Source of the DNA: Streptococcus parasuis
Lineage (GTDB): Bacteria; Bacillota; Bacilli; Lactobacillales; Streptococcaceae
DNA: 64,000 nt
NCBI RefSeq assembly: GCF_021654455.1
Contig: NZ_AP024276.1
Location: 558,001-622,000, forward strand
Direction of reading: 5' to 3'
In this document: positions 7,955 through 17,185 of the stretch, one piece after another
How the letters are laid out: the number at the start of each line of letters is the position of its first letter
Position numbering within the stretch: position 1 is the stretch's first letter
Made by a program: the position numbers and the translations under genes
The notes under the pieces: model-generated
Seen by the model: only the letters and a program-made list of their open reading frames with translations
The model's database searches: none
Told to the model about the DNA's origin: nothing

Positions 7955-8608
7955 ATGAAGAAAGAAATTTCACCAGAAATGTATAATTACAATAAATTTC
8001 CAGGTCCGAGTTTTGCACGTGTTGGAAATAAGGTCGTTTCAGAGAATATTGAGCTCAATTTAGTCGATAATTTCAAAGATGCTTTTGATCAGACTGCTTT
8101 TGGGCAACGCTTTTCGCCCATCATGTTGAAATTCGATTATATTGTTGGTGATTGGGGAAATGAACAACTTCGGTTAAAAGGGTTTTATCGTGACGAGAAA
8201 CCGGTCAAGTCTGATTTAAAAATTGGGCGGTTAGATGATTATTTAACAGAATATTGTAATTTTGGATGTGCCTACTTTGTTCTTGAAAATCCAAAACCAC
8301 AAGAGTTAGAAGAAGAACCTGAAGAAAAAACAAGTCGCAAACGTCACCGTAGTCGGAATCGAAACCGACAAAAACAACGTACAGAAGAATTGGTAACGAA
8401 GGACAAGAAAGTCAGCCGTAATGAACCAAAACGATCTAAGTCAACTTCAGATACTTCAAAAGAGCAGGGCCGTCATTTTACCGTAAAAAACAATAAACCG
8501 TCCACAGGTAAGCAACAGAAACAAGAGCGCGCGCAAAAACACGATAAGAAACAGCACCATCGTGAAATGAATGAAGCCAAACGTGGATTTGTCATCCGCC
8601 AGAAATAG
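7955..8608 (+). CDS. yutD: YutD family protein (DUF1027) with basic C-terminal tail
   Basis: A 217-residue protein. The first 115 residues match the DUF1027/YutD fold of Firmicutes ([46 protein letters not shown]). The tail (about 120-217) is low-complexity, rich in Arg/Lys/Gln ([14 protein letters not shown]) and probably disordered and nucleic-acid binding. Function is unsettled. The ribosome site AGGAGG is strong. The gene is 8 bp before rlmN, an association often seen in streptococci, so a link with rRNA or translation is plausible. Confidence 0.85.
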   Translation: MKKEISPEMYNYNKFPGPSFARVGNKVVSENIELNLVDNFKDAFDQTAFGQRFSPIMLKFDYIVGDWGNEQLRLKGFYRDEKPVKSDLKIGRLDDYLTEYCNFGCAYFVLENPKPQELEEEPEEKTSRKRHRSRNRNRQKQRTEELVTKDKKVSRNEPKRSKSTSDTSKEQGRHFTVKNNKPSTGKQQKQERAQKHDKKQHHREMNEAKRGFVIRQK

Positions 8609-8616
8609 GGAGAAAT

Positions 8617-9729
8617 ATGAAACCATCAATTTATGCCTTTACACAAGCCAATCTTGTTGATTGGATTATCGAAAATGGAGAAAAGAAATTCAGGGCCACT
8701 CAAATTTGGGAATGGCTCTACCGTTCTCGTGTCCAATCCTTTGCAGAGATGACCAACTTGCCAAAATCATTAATTGAAAAGCTTGAAGAAGAGTTTGTCG
8801 TCAATCCACTCAAACAACGCATAGTGCAAGAATCCAAAGATGGAACTATCAAATATTTATTTGAATTACCTGATGGAATGTTGATTGAGACAGTGTTGAT
8901 GAATCAACATTATGGACTCTCAGTCTGTGTAACGACTCAAGTTGGTTGTAATATCGGCTGTACCTTCTGCGCATCTGGATTGATTCCTAAGCAAAGAGAT
9001 TTGACGAGTGGTGAGATTGTAGCACAGATTATGTTGGTACAAAAATACTTAGATGAGCGCAATCAAAATGAACGTGTTAGCCATATTGTCGTGATGGGGA
9101 TTGGTGAGCCACTTGACAACTACGATAACGTTATGACCTTCTTACGTGTTGTGAATGATGACAAGGGCTTGGCAATTGGTGCCCGTCACATTACGGTATC
9201 TACTTCTGGTCTAGCACCAAAAATTCGTGATTTCGCACGTGAAGGTGTTCAAGTGAACTTAGCGGTATCTCTACATGCGCCAAACAATGACCTTCGTTCG
9301 AGCATTATGCGGATTAACCGTAAATTCCCCATTGAGGTTTTGTTTGAGGCTATTGAAGATTATATTCAGACAACCAATCGCCGTGTGACTTTTGAGTATA
9401 TTATGCTGAACGAGGTCAACGATGGAGTGGAACAGGCACAGGAATTAGCTGATTTGACCAAGAACATCCGTAAATTGTCTTATATCAACTTGATTCCGTA
9501 TAACCCTGTTAGTGAGCATGACCAATATAGTCGTTCAACCAAGGAACGGACCTTGGCATTCTTTGATGTATTGAAGAAAAATGGGGTCAACTGTGTCGTT
9601 CGTCAGGAACATGGTACAGATATTGATGCTGCTTGTGGTCAGTTGCGTTCCAATACACTCAAAAAAGACCGTGAAAAAGCGCGTGCTCGTATTGCAGCCG
9701 CAAAAGCTAAGGCAGGTATTCGAGCATGA
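8617..9729 (+). CDS. rlmN: Dual-specificity RNA methyltransferase RlmN
   Basis: A 370-residue radical SAM enzyme that methylates C2 of A2503 in 23S rRNA and A37 in some tRNAs. The 4Fe-4S cluster motif CNIGCTFC is at about residues 111-118. The methyl-carrying Cys is in the C-terminal DIDAACGQL (about 345). [14 protein letters not shown] and [11 protein letters not shown] are the usual SAM-binding strands. It has normal length and overlaps the vanZ-like gene by 4 bp. Confidence 0.96.
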   Translation: MKPSIYAFTQANLVDWIIENGEKKFRATQIWEWLYRSRVQSFAEMTNLPKSLIEKLEEEFVVNPLKQRIVQESKDGTIKYLFELPDGMLIETVLMNQHYGLSVCVTTQVGCNIGCTFCASGLIPKQRDLTSGEIVAQIMLVQKYLDERNQNERVSHIVVMGIGEPLDNYDNVMTFLRVVNDDKGLAIGARHITVSTSGLAPKIRDFAREGVQVNLAVSLHAPNNDLRSSIMRINRKFPIEVLFEAIEDYIQTTNRRVTFEYIMLNEVNDGVEQAQELADLTKNIRKLSYINLIPYNPVSEHDQYSRSTKERTLAFFDVLKKNGVNCVVRQEHGTDIDAACGQLRSNTLKKDREKARARIAAAKAKAGIRA

Positions 9730-10250
9730 GAAAATTATTCCAAGCAGACGGTAACTTGACCAAGCTTGGAAGACGGATTTGTACAACTTTAGCTGGGGTT
9801 TATGCTCTGGCTATTGTTTTACTCTGTTTTCTGCCCCAGACTTGGTATCCACAGTATAAGGATTTCTCAACCCCAGGAATTATTCAAATTGGTCGACTGT
9901 ATCTTTTGTCAACTCCGTTTAATAGTATTGTCAATGGAAACAAGGTAGATAGTCTAGGAGACTTTGGTTGGATTATTCTACAAAACGCGACCAATATTTT
10001 TCTACTCTTTCCTCTCGTTTTTCTGCTTCTTTTTCTTCGGGAGGAATGGCGGAGCCTTAAAGCAGTCATTGTTTATACATTTAGTATGAGTCTGTTTATT
10101 GAATGTACACAGTTGTTACTTGACTTGCTGATTGATGCTCAACGTGTTTTTGAAGTGGACGACCTCTGGACCAATACCTTAGGAGGTATATTGGCTTATG
10201 GATTATACATTCTACTCATGAAGTGGTGGAAAACATCAACAGAGTTGTAA
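9726..10250 (+). CDS. VanZ family membrane protein
   Basis: A 174-residue integral membrane protein with about four helices (near residues 20-38, 80-105, 112-132, 145-165). The family features are LCFLPQTWY after the first helix, FIECTQLLL in the third and [19 protein letters not shown] at the end. VanZ proteins are named for low-level teicoplanin resistance, but most chromosomal members have unknown roles. It is coupled to rlmN by a 4-bp overlap. Its downstream region is interrupted by an IS3 element and shows no terminator. Confidence 0.85.
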   Translation: MRKLFQADGNLTKLGRRICTTLAGVYALAIVLLCFLPQTWYPQYKDFSTPGIIQIGRLYLLSTPFNSIVNGNKVDSLGDFGWIILQNATNIFLLFPLVFLLLFLREEWRSLKAVIVYTFSMSLFIECTQLLLDLLIDAQRVFEVDDLWTNTLGGILAYGLYILLMKWWKTSTEL

Positions 10251-10434
10251 ACTAGATTGGTATTTGAATTGGCTGGTTGAAGTAGCATATTACCGGTAGC
10301 AGATAAAAAATGTGAAATGCCTATTCAAATGGAAGGCAACAAATAACCCCTGACGATTGCATTGATATACTCCCCTTATAGTGGACAGTGAAAAAACAAA
10401 AATTTTCACTAGAAACTATAAAGGGAGTTTTATC

Positions 10435-11121
10435 ATGTCCAAAAGAAGTCCAAAATCTGTCTCTGAGAAACTAGAACTTGTTCTACTTCACTCGGAAGAA
10501 GGGAAATCAATTAGTTGGTTAGCTAGGCGCCATGGTGTGTCTAACGACACTCTATCAAACTGGGTTCGGAAATACAAAGAAGCTGGTGTTGAGGGGCTAG
10601 AGGAAAGCCGTCGCTGGATGAAGTATAGTAAGGAACTAAAGGAACAAGCTGTTTCCGACTATCTTGATGGTTTGGGAAGTCTCAAAGATCTGACCAAAAA
10701 ATATGGAATTTCTGACCCTCGTGTTCTCAGATCATGGATAAAAAGTTATACTAGTGGTAAAGAATTGAAAGCTACTAGTAGAGGAATGAGTCGCATGAAA
10801 CAAGGACGCAAGACAACATTTGACGAACGGGTTGAGATTGTCAATTTTACCCTTGCCCACGAGAAAGATTATCAAGGGGCTGTTGAGAAGTATGGGGTTT
10901 CCTACCAACAGGTCTATTCGTGGGTCAGAAAGTTTGAGAAGGACGGTTCTAACGGCCTCCTCGACCGTCGTGGAAAAGGTTTGGAAAGCAAGCCTAATCT
11001 GACTTCGGAAGAAGAGTTACGCCTAAAAATCAAGCAACAGGAAGAACGGATTAAGTATCTTGAAATGGAGAATGGTCTGCTAAAAAAGTTAGAAGAAATC
11101 AAGCGACGAAACCGATGGTAA
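10435..11121 (+). CDS. IS3-family transposase OrfA
   Basis: A 228-residue DNA-binding protein. ATG 10435 is chosen because AAAGGGAG precedes it; an upstream GTG at 10381 lies in the inverted repeat. Two or three helix-turn-helix units are visible (ISWLARRHGVSNDTLSNW, LKDLTKKYGISDPRVLRSW, YQGAVEKYGVSYQQVYSW), then a leucine-zipper-like end (LRLKIKQQEERIKYLEMENG). The heptamer A-AAA-AAG at 11082-11088 is in the right phase for -1 frameshifting into orfB, and no stop lies between there and orfB in the shifted frame. Confidence 0.88.
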   Translation: MSKRSPKSVSEKLELVLLHSEEGKSISWLARRHGVSNDTLSNWVRKYKEAGVEGLEESRRWMKYSKELKEQAVSDYLDGLGSLKDLTKKYGISDPRVLRSWIKSYTSGKELKATSRGMSRMKQGRKTTFDERVEIVNFTLAHEKDYQGAVEKYGVSYQQVYSWVRKFEKDGSNGLLDRRGKGLESKPNLTSEEELRLKIKQQEERIKYLEMENGLLKKLEEIKRRNRW

Positions 11122-12005
11122 GACTAGGTCGCCACTTGGAATCCTTCCAAGCGATTAAAGAATATGCGGAAGAACAGGAAGAGGCTTCTATCAGCCACTT
11201 GTGCCGTATTCTAAAGGTATCTCGCTCAGGCTACTATAAGTGGTTACAACACCAGGAAACAGCTTCTGAACAGGAAAATTTAGGATTGATGAATGTCATC
11301 AAGGAACTTCATAGCCAACATAATGGTATTCTTGGTTATCGTCGTATGACGCTATTTGTCAATCGCAAGCTTGGAACAAGCTACAACAAGAAACGGATTC
11401 GACGATTGATGCACATTTTAGGCATTCGTTCCATTATCAGAAGAGCTAAGGGCTACTGTACCAAGACCAGCTTTATCAATGTAGAAGACAACATTCTCAA
11501 CCGTGATTTTACAGCTACTGCCCCCAATCAGAAATGGTGTACAGATGTGACTTTCTTGAAGTACGGTATCGGCTGTAAAGCCTATTTGAGTGCGATTAAG
11601 GACCTTTATGATGGCTCTATTGTCGCTTATGTGGTCGGTCAGTTTAATGATAATGAATTGGTATTAGAAACACTTCGTAAAGCCCGAAAAGCAAATCCTG
11701 AAGCGACACCATTGATTCACAGCGATCGAGGTTCGCAATATACTTCGAAAGATTATTACCGTTTAACGACCAAGTATCAGATGACCCGCTCCATGTCTCG
11801 TGTTGGTAAGTGTATTGACAACGCACCAATTGAGAGCTTCTTTGGGCACTTTAAGACGGAGTGCTACGATTTGAAGAAGTATAAGACTTTTGAGGAGCTG
11901 GTGTCAGATATTGATGCCTACATCTATTTTTATAATCATCAACGATTTCAAGAACGCAACAACGGCCTTGCCCCTCTTGAAATGAGGAACAAGGCCGTCG
12001 CCTAA
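11115..12005 (+). CDS. IS3-family transposase OrfB (DDE integrase domain)
   Basis: A 296-residue rve-type catalytic domain. The DDE triad is visible as WCTDVTFLKYG (first Asp, about 143), HSDRGSQYTS (second Asp, about 203) and ESFFGHFKTE (Glu, about 239-248 region), with the N-terminal HTH_21 segment YRRMTLFVNRKLG. It is expressed either from ATG 11115 or, more likely for active transposase, as an OrfAB fusion made by -1 slippage at 11082-11088. The frame looks intact, so the element could be active. Confidence 0.9.
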   Translation: MVRLGRHLESFQAIKEYAEEQEEASISHLCRILKVSRSGYYKWLQHQETASEQENLGLMNVIKELHSQHNGILGYRRMTLFVNRKLGTSYNKKRIRRLMHILGIRSIIRRAKGYCTKTSFINVEDNILNRDFTATAPNQKWCTDVTFLKYGIGCKAYLSAIKDLYDGSIVAYVVGQFNDNELVLETLRKARKANPEATPLIHSDRGSQYTSKDYYRLTTKYQMTRSMSRVGKCIDNAPIESFFGHFKTECYDLKKYKTFEELVSDIDAYIYFYNHQRFQERNNGLAPLEMRNKAVA

Positions 12006-12069
12006 TCATTTATTATTTCATTGTCCACTTGACAAGGAGCTGTTCAGCATATCGTCAGGGGCAATTTGT

Positions 12070-12894
12070 TTATTTCCAAAAGTCATCAAAAATCGTGATT
12101 GGCAAGTGGCGCTTATGAGCTGTCTTATTCCACCAGCCTTCGATAATGGTTTGCGCTTGAGCATCAATGGTTTTTCCTTCAAGGTAATCATCAATTTGAT
12201 TGTATGTGACACCAAGTGCGACCTCGTCAGCAAGGCCTGGTTTGTTTTCCTCCAAGTCAGCAGTAGGAACTTTGAGGTAGAGTTTTTCATCAGCCCCCAA
12301 TTCAGCGAGTAGCTGCTTGCCTTGGCGTTTATTTAGGCGGAAGAGGGGAAGGATATCAGCACCACCATCACCGTGCTTGGTGAAGAAGCCAGTAATGTTT
12401 TCAGCTGCATGGTCGGTACCAATGACAGCTCCCTTGCGTTCACCAGCGATGGCATATTGGGCAATCATGCGCATGCGGGCTTTAGCATTTCCCTTATTAA
12501 AATCAGACATTTCTAGTCCATTTGCATTGACTGCAGCTACCATGGCATCTGTTGATTCCTTAATGTTGATGGTTAGGCTGACATCTGGTTTGATAAAAGA
12601 TAGTGCTGCTTGGGCGTCCGACTCATCAGCTTGCACACCATAAGGTAGGCGGATAGCGATGAATTGGTAGCTATCGTCACCTGTTTCTGCGCGCATTTCT
12701 TCCATAGTCAGCTGAGCTAAGCGACCGGCCAAGGTTGAATCTTGGCCACCCGAGATTCCTAAAACATAGGTTTTTAAAAAAGGATGCTTTTTGAGGTAGT
12801 CTTTGAGAAAATCGATGGAACGTCGGATTTCTTCTTTTGGATCAATCGTTGGTTTTACACCTAATTTTTTGATGATCGTTTCTTGTAAAGTCAT
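12070..12894 (-). CDS. nadE: NH3-dependent NAD+ synthetase
   Basis: A 274-residue enzyme converting nicotinic acid adenine dinucleotide to NAD+ with ATP and ammonia. It lacks the glutaminase domain of the long form. The ATP pyrophosphatase P-loop is [13 protein letters not shown] (about 44-56). [20 protein letters not shown] and [15 protein letters not shown] are family blocks. A GGGAGGTG ribosome site precedes ATG. It lies 12 bp after pncB on the same strand, so the two form a nicotinate-to-NAD salvage operon. The stop lies only 41 bp from the IS3 element. Confidence 0.96.
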   Translation of the reverse strand: MTLQETIIKKLGVKPTIDPKEEIRRSIDFLKDYLKKHPFLKTYVLGISGGQDSTLAGRLAQLTMEEMRAETGDDSYQFIAIRLPYGVQADESDAQAALSFIKPDVSLTINIKESTDAMVAAVNANGLEMSDFNKGNAKARMRMIAQYAIAGERKGAVIGTDHAAENITGFFTKHGDGGADILPLFRLNKRQGKQLLAELGADEKLYLKVPTADLEENKPGLADEVALGVTYNQIDDYLEGKTIDAQAQTIIEGWWNKTAHKRHLPITIFDDFWK

Positions 12895-12906
12895 ATGGCA
12901 CCTCCC

Positions 12907-14367
12907 TTAAATTGCTTTTGCTTGGCTTTGTTGACGGATACGGTTGATGAGGTTCATCTTATTATCCCATACGTCTTGAGCCAGATCCACTGGATATAGT
13001 TGTGGATTAAGCACGCGCTTGTATTCATCCCAGAGTTTATCAATTTCCTGGTTGGCGTAGTCTTGAATTTCCGCTAAACTTGGCAACTCGTAAACTTGTT
13101 TACCATTCTCAAAAATAGGAACGAGAAGTGGACGTGCTTCAAAGTTTTCAATGGTTTTATTGATGTAGGTGTAGGTTGGATGGAACATGTAGATACTGTC
13201 TAGATGAGTGACATCTGTATCGGCGAAGGTAATGTAGTCTCCTTCAGATTTTCCTTTTTCTTTAGAGGTAATTCGCCACACTTGTTTTTTACCTGGAGTA
13301 GATACTTTTTCCGCATTGGAAGACAACTTAATGGTATCGCGCATATTTCCATTTTCGTCTTCAATGGATACAATCTTATAGACTGCTCCCAATGCTGGTT
13401 GATCATAAGCAGTGATGAGTTTTGTGCCCACACCCCAGACATCAATTTTTGCTTTTTGCATTTTTAGGTTCAAAATGGTATTTTCATCAAGATCATTGGA
13501 GGCATAAATTTTTGCATCTGTGAATCCAGCATCGTCTAGTTGTTGACGAACTTTTTTAGAAATGTAAGCCATGTCCCCAGAGTCGATACGGACTCCTCTA
13601 AAGTTTATCTTGTCTCCCATCTCATTTGCAACTCGGATGGCTGCTGGAACACCAACGCGTAGCGTATCATAGGTGTCTACTAAGAAGACACAGTCTTTAT
13701 GTGTTTCCGCATAGGCTTTGAATGCTTTGTAATCATCACCATAGGTTTGAACCAAGGCATGAGCATGGGTACCAGCTACAGGTATGCCAAAGATTTTTCC
13801 TGCTCGAACATTGGAAGTCGCAGATGCTCCACCAATAAAGGCTGCCCGTGTACCCCAAATTGCAGCATCCATTTCTTGAGCACGACGGGTTCCAAATTCC
13901 ATCAATGGCTCATCTTCAATAACTGCCTTGATACGACGAGCTTTTGTAGCAATGAGTGTTTGGTAGTTGACGATGTTTAACAAAGCTGTTTCAATCAATT
14001 GGCATTGTGCCAATGGACCTTCGATTTGGAGAATAGGTTCGTTCGCATAAACCAAATCACCTTCTTTTGCAGATCGGACGGTTAAGGTCATTTCTAATTG
14101 AGCTAAATAATCTAGGAAATCCTGTGGATATCCCAATTCTGTTAGGTAGTCAATATCTGTTTGACTAAAACGAAGATTATTAAGGTAGTCCACCACGCGC
14201 TCCAAGCCTGCAAAGACCGCATAACCATTTTTAAAAGGTTGTGAACGGAAATAGACTTCGAATACAGCGTGTTTATTGTGGATGTTTTGGTCAAAATAGA
14301 CCTGCATCATGTTGATTTGATAAAGGTCGGTGTGCAGTGTCAAACTGTCATCCTGAAATAGTGTCAT
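12907..14367 (-). CDS. pncB: Nicotinate phosphoribosyltransferase
   Basis: A 486-residue enzyme that turns nicotinate and PRPP into nicotinate mononucleotide, the entry of the Preiss-Handler pathway. Family blocks include LYQINMMQVYF, EFGTRRAQEMDAAIWGTRAAFIGG (about 155-178, split here by reading), GTHAHALVQ and VRIDSGDMAYISKK. It lies upstream of nadE in one operon. A possible promoter (TATAAT, minus strand at 14441-14446) and a 6-bp hairpin (14383-14388 with 14395-14400) lie in the leader. No riboswitch is recognisable. Confidence 0.95.
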   Translation of the reverse strand: MTLFQDDSLTLHTDLYQINMMQVYFDQNIHNKHAVFEVYFRSQPFKNGYAVFAGLERVVDYLNNLRFSQTDIDYLTELGYPQDFLDYLAQLEMTLTVRSAKEGDLVYANEPILQIEGPLAQCQLIETALLNIVNYQTLIATKARRIKAVIEDEPLMEFGTRRAQEMDAAIWGTRAAFIGGASATSNVRAGKIFGIPVAGTHAHALVQTYGDDYKAFKAYAETHKDCVFLVDTYDTLRVGVPAAIRVANEMGDKINFRGVRIDSGDMAYISKKVRQQLDDAGFTDAKIYASNDLDENTILNLKMQKAKIDVWGVGTKLITAYDQPALGAVYKIVSIEDENGNMRDTIKLSSNAEKVSTPGKKQVWRITSKEKGKSEGDYITFADTDVTHLDSIYMFHPTYTYINKTIENFEARPLLVPIFENGKQVYELPSLAEIQDYANQEIDKLWDEYKRVLNPQLYPVDLAQDVWDNKMNLINRIRQQSQAKAI

Positions 14368-14471
14368 AAGATTTCTCCTTTTGTCTTCCTAAGTGAAGAC
14401 CATTCAGTTACTATTGAAACTAAACGCTAATATGCCTACTATTATAACAAAAAAATCGAGAAAAACTTGAT

Positions 14472-15116
14472 TTAGATGCACAGAATGGCGAAAATACTCG
14501 CAAGAAAAAGGAATGGTATGTAAGGGATGGATCTTGGCTTGTATATTGTAAAGACGAGTAAGCCTAAAAGTGAGCTGATTTGAATAATCCATAGGATTTC
14601 AGTCAAGCCACAAATTAGGGACAGACTAGCCAAATATAGAAAATCACCCGAACCGATATTGAACTGCCATTTCTCTGTCAGAAAAGCCAAGGCTAAAAAG
14701 CAACAAAAGAGCCAGTTTAGCTGGGATAGTATCAGAGCTATAAAAGTAAAAACGAGCCAGACGGCAAAAGGATATTCCTGATGCTTGATGTCGTAAATGG
14801 TCAAAACCAGCCCTGCAAGGATGAGGATGGTTTCAGTTAGGCTTAGGAGTTGAAAATGGCAGAGCAGGACAGCTAGTCCAGTTAAGAATTCTAGTCCAGC
14901 ATACCAATAGGGAATATTTACCTTACAATAACGACATCTGGATGCGGTTGAAAGCTGAGAAAGAATGGGAATCAGGTCCCAAACCTTGAGTCGCTTCTTA
15001 CAAGAACTACAATGACTAGATGGTCGGATAATGGATTGTTCAGGGAACCGGTCAATGACCAGTCCCAAAAAGGAGCCAATTGAAGCTCCGAGGAAAAATA
15101 GGATACAGATCTTCAT
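14472..15116 (-). CDS. cilC: Type IV prepilin peptidase (A24), late-competence type
   Basis: A 214-residue membrane aspartyl protease that cleaves and probably N-methylates prepilins such as ComGC of the DNA-uptake pilus. The zinc cysteines are CSSCKKR and CRYCKVN (about 36-39 and 61-64). The catalytic Asp pair lies in LTIYDIKHQEYP (about 107) and NIGSGDFLYLA (about 155). About eight helices are present. A perfect ComX box (TACGAATA on the minus strand, 15131-15124) ends 7 nt before ATG, matching the competence regulation of pneumococcal cilC. The leader would be nearly absent. Confidence 0.9.
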   Translation of the reverse strand: MKICILFFLGASIGSFLGLVIDRFPEQSIIRPSSHCSSCKKRLKVWDLIPILSQLSTASRCRYCKVNIPYWYAGLEFLTGLAVLLCHFQLLSLTETILILAGLVLTIYDIKHQEYPFAVWLVFTFIALILSQLNWLFCCFLALAFLTEKWQFNIGSGDFLYLASLSLICGLTEILWIIQISSLLGLLVFTIYKPRSIPYIPFLFLASIFAILCI

Positions 15117-15123
15117 ACCTATT

Positions 15124-15131
15124 TATTCGTA
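15124..15131 (-). promoter_or_regulatory. ComX (cin) box of the prepilin peptidase gene
   Basis: TACGAATA on the minus strand, 7 nt before ATG 15116. It is exactly the late-competence element expected for this gene and supports both calls. Confidence 0.8.
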
Positions 15132-15156
15132 ATAAATTTGGAAAATGAAGAGAAAG

Positions 15157-15975
15157 TTACACCGTTTCAATGGTCGTTTGGAGAATTCCATAGGTGATAA
15201 GAGAATTCCGTATTCTTTCTTTGGTCTTGCCTGCTAAAGCATGGTTAGTAAGTTTGACAGTCAGTGTAGCACAATGGTCATATCCATCCATAGTCCATAC
15301 TTTAAGTTGAACGATGGATTCCACATTTGGTATAGACATCAACTCCAGAGCCAGTTCATCACTCTTTATTCCAGATGGAGTTTGTTCAAGAAAGATTTTC
15401 AGAGTATTCCATGCCTTAGGAAGGGCCTGACTAAGGATAAATAAAGAAATAATGATTGAAAGTAGGGGATCAAGGAAGTACCAATCAGTGAATTGGAGAA
15501 TAATGGAGACAAGAATGACCGCCAGCCATCCTAAAATATCCTCTAGAAAGTGCAAACTAAGAATGGATTCATTGTGGCTATGGCCATTTTTTACAATACG
15601 GGAAGCGGCGAAATTGATGATGATAGCGATCACTCCAAGTACTAGCATCCCATCTTGGTTGACAGGTTGGGGATGGAAAAGATTGGGAATATTTTCCACA
15701 AGAATTAGGCTAGAACCGATAATCAGAATGCTTGAGGTCAAGAGTGCTGCCAAAATATTCCATCTCTTGTAACCAAGGGGATAGGTGCTATCAGCTGGTT
15801 TATTTGCGAAGGTCTGCATCAATGCGGAGCTGCCAATGGCTAGGGCATCCCCAAAATCATGGACAGCATCTGCTAAAATGGCGCTGGAGTGAAAGAGTGC
15901 TCCAAAGATACATTCAATGATAGAAAAACAAAGATTCAGCAAAAAAGCAATGAAAGTATTTTTACTAGACGACAT
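15157..15975 (-). CDS. Cation diffusion facilitator (CDF) metal exporter
   Basis: A 272-residue CDF transporter with about six helices and a short cytoplasmic domain. The metal site HDFGD in ILADAVHDFGDALAIG (helix 2) and HFLED in helix 5 (SLHFLEDILGW) give the HxxxD pair typical of Zn/Cd/Co exporters. There is no His-rich loop. The C-terminal domain (about 200-272) is short. It is divergent from a TetR regulator with a double palindrome between them, so it is probably metal- or stress-induced. The pneumococcal counterpart would be czcD/sczA, but orthology is not established here. Confidence 0.88.
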   Translation of the reverse strand: MSSSKNTFIAFLLNLCFSIIECIFGALFHSSAILADAVHDFGDALAIGSSALMQTFANKPADSTYPLGYKRWNILAALLTSSILIIGSSLILVENIPNLFHPQPVNQDGMLVLGVIAIIINFAASRIVKNGHSHNESILSLHFLEDILGWLAVILVSIILQFTDWYFLDPLLSIIISLFILSQALPKAWNTLKIFLEQTPSGIKSDELALELMSIPNVESIVQLKVWTMDGYDHCATLTVKLTNHALAGKTKERIRNSLITYGILQTTIETV

Positions 15976-16050
15976 GACAAACCCTTTCTATGTTATACTG
16001 TTTATAGGTTTATTATGCGATTAAATGAGCCAAATAACTAGAAACAAGTA

Positions 16051-16082
16051 AAACATTATGTTTGTTTCTGAACATAATGTTT
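16051..16082. promoter_or_regulatory. Double palindromic operator between the CDF and TetR genes
   Basis: AACATTATGTT (16052-16062) and AACATAATGTT (16071-16081) are perfect inverted copies, and each is itself a palindrome of form AACAT-N-ATGTT. Two stacked dimer sites 19 bp centre to centre are typical of TetR-family operators. They lie 15 bp before the TetR ATG. Confidence 0.7.
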
Positions 16083-16096
16083 GAAATGTACGAGAG

Positions 16097-16615
16097 ATGG
16101 ATAGACGAATTGCAAAAACACGTAAGGCGATTTTTCAGGCCTTTTTGAGCCTATTAAATGAAAAAGGGTACGATGACATGCGCGTGCAGGATGTCATTGA
16201 TAAGGCAGATATCGGCCGTTCTACTTTTTACGCCCATTATGCCAGTAAGGAAGCTCTTTTGGAAGAACTCTGTCATGACTTGTTTCATCATTTGTTTACA
16301 GGTCGTGAAGATAGTGATGTAACAGTTTTGCTGGCGCATATTTTCAAACATTTTCGGACAAATCAAGACCGAGTAGCTAGCCTCTTGTTATCACGCAACA
16401 CATATTTTTTAAAGGAGTTAGAGACAGAGCTCAAACACGATATTTATCCAAAAGTGATGGAAGATTACATGCAGGATAAGCAGAGTCTTCCAGAGGACTT
16501 ATTGCTGCATTTTGTTGTCACTACTTTTGTGGAAACCGTCAGCTGGTGGCTACAACAACGTAAAAAGGTAGATGAAGTGACCTTGACAACTTACTATTTG
16601 AAATTATTAGCCTAA
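16097..16615 (+). CDS. TetR/AcrR family transcriptional regulator
   Basis: A 172-residue regulator with an N-terminal helix-turn-helix (about residues 8-52: LLNEKGYDDMRVQDVIDKAD then IGRSTFYAHYASKEALLEE) and a variable all-helical ligand domain. It likely represses itself and the divergent CDF exporter gene through the paired palindromes at 16051-16082. The ligand is unknown; a metal ion is suggested by the neighbour. It is followed 9 bp later by mnmM, which may be co-transcribed. Confidence 0.88.
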   Translation: MDRRIAKTRKAIFQAFLSLLNEKGYDDMRVQDVIDKADIGRSTFYAHYASKEALLEELCHDLFHHLFTGREDSDVTVLLAHIFKHFRTNQDRVASLLLSRNTYFLKELETELKHDIYPKVMEDYMQDKQSLPEDLLLHFVVTTFVETVSWWLQQRKKVDEVTLTTYYLKLLA

Positions 16616-16624
16616 GGAGAATAA

Positions 16625-17173
16625 ATGCTTAGACCGTTACATATGGCACATGCCTTTTTAGATGAGATTTTAACAGACCAAGACCTAGCTGTCGATGGGA
16701 CTATGGGAAATGGACATGACACTTTATTTTTAGCTCAGCGAGCAGGAAAGATCGTGGCATTTGATATTCAGGAACAGGCCTTGAACACAACGGCTGAAAA
16801 ACTAGAAAAAGCTGGCTTGACTAATGCCCAATTAGTTTTGACAGGACACGAAAACCTAGATCAGTTTGTGGATGAATGTAAGGCAGCTATTTTTAATCTT
16901 GGCTACCTACCTTCAGCGGATAAGTCAGTCATTACCTTGCCTGAAACCACCCTTCAAGCCATCAAAAAAGTCCTAGATCGACTGGTTGTTGGTGGTCGTC
17001 TTGCTATCATGATTTATTATGGCCACGAGGGCGGAGCAGTAGAAAAGGATGCGGTATTAGACTTTGTCAGCCAGCTGGACCAGACCGTCTTTACTGCCAT
17101 GCTTTACAAACCGCTGAACCAAGTCAACACTCCACCGTTTTTGGTGATGATAGAACGGATCAACAACAATTAA
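16625..17173 (+). CDS. mnmM: tRNA 5-(aminomethyl)uridine methyltransferase MnmM (YtqB)
   Basis: A 182-residue SAM-dependent methyltransferase. MLRPLHMAHAFL, the SAM motif VDGTMGNGHDTLFLA (about 23-37) and FNLGYLPSADKSVITLPETT (about 94-113) are typical of the YtqB family. YtqB was shown to be MnmM, making mnm5 at the wobble uridine (U34) of tRNAs. ATG is preceded by AAGGAGA. It shares its transcript with the TetR gene and lies just before the antiporter. The window also encodes TrhP1 and TrhP2, which modify U34 of other tRNAs. Confidence 0.88.
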   Translation: MLRPLHMAHAFLDEILTDQDLAVDGTMGNGHDTLFLAQRAGKIVAFDIQEQALNTTAEKLEKAGLTNAQLVLTGHENLDQFVDECKAAIFNLGYLPSADKSVITLPETTLQAIKKVLDRLVVGGRLAIMIYYGHEGGAVEKDAVLDFVSQLDQTVFTAMLYKPLNQVNTPPFLVMIERINNN

Positions 17174-17185
17174 GGGGGTGATGGT

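Larger units (their letters stand above)
10380..12029. mobile_element. IS3-family (IS150-like) insertion sequence
   Basis: The element has two overlapping frames (orfA, orfB) and imperfect terminal inverted repeats: AGTGGACAGTGAAA at 10380-10393 and TTTCATTGTCCACT at 12016-12029 (one mismatch in 14). Ends of the TG...CA type would place it at 10382-12027. I see no clear target duplication. It sits between convergent vanZ and nadE, and the DNA just outside each end forms a further inverted repeat (10347-10357 and 12051-12061). Confidence 0.85.

Noticed and set aside
12018..12290. A 90-codon frame on the minus strand at the end of nadE
   Set aside because: It is an out-of-frame shadow of nadE with no ribosome site or recognisable domain.
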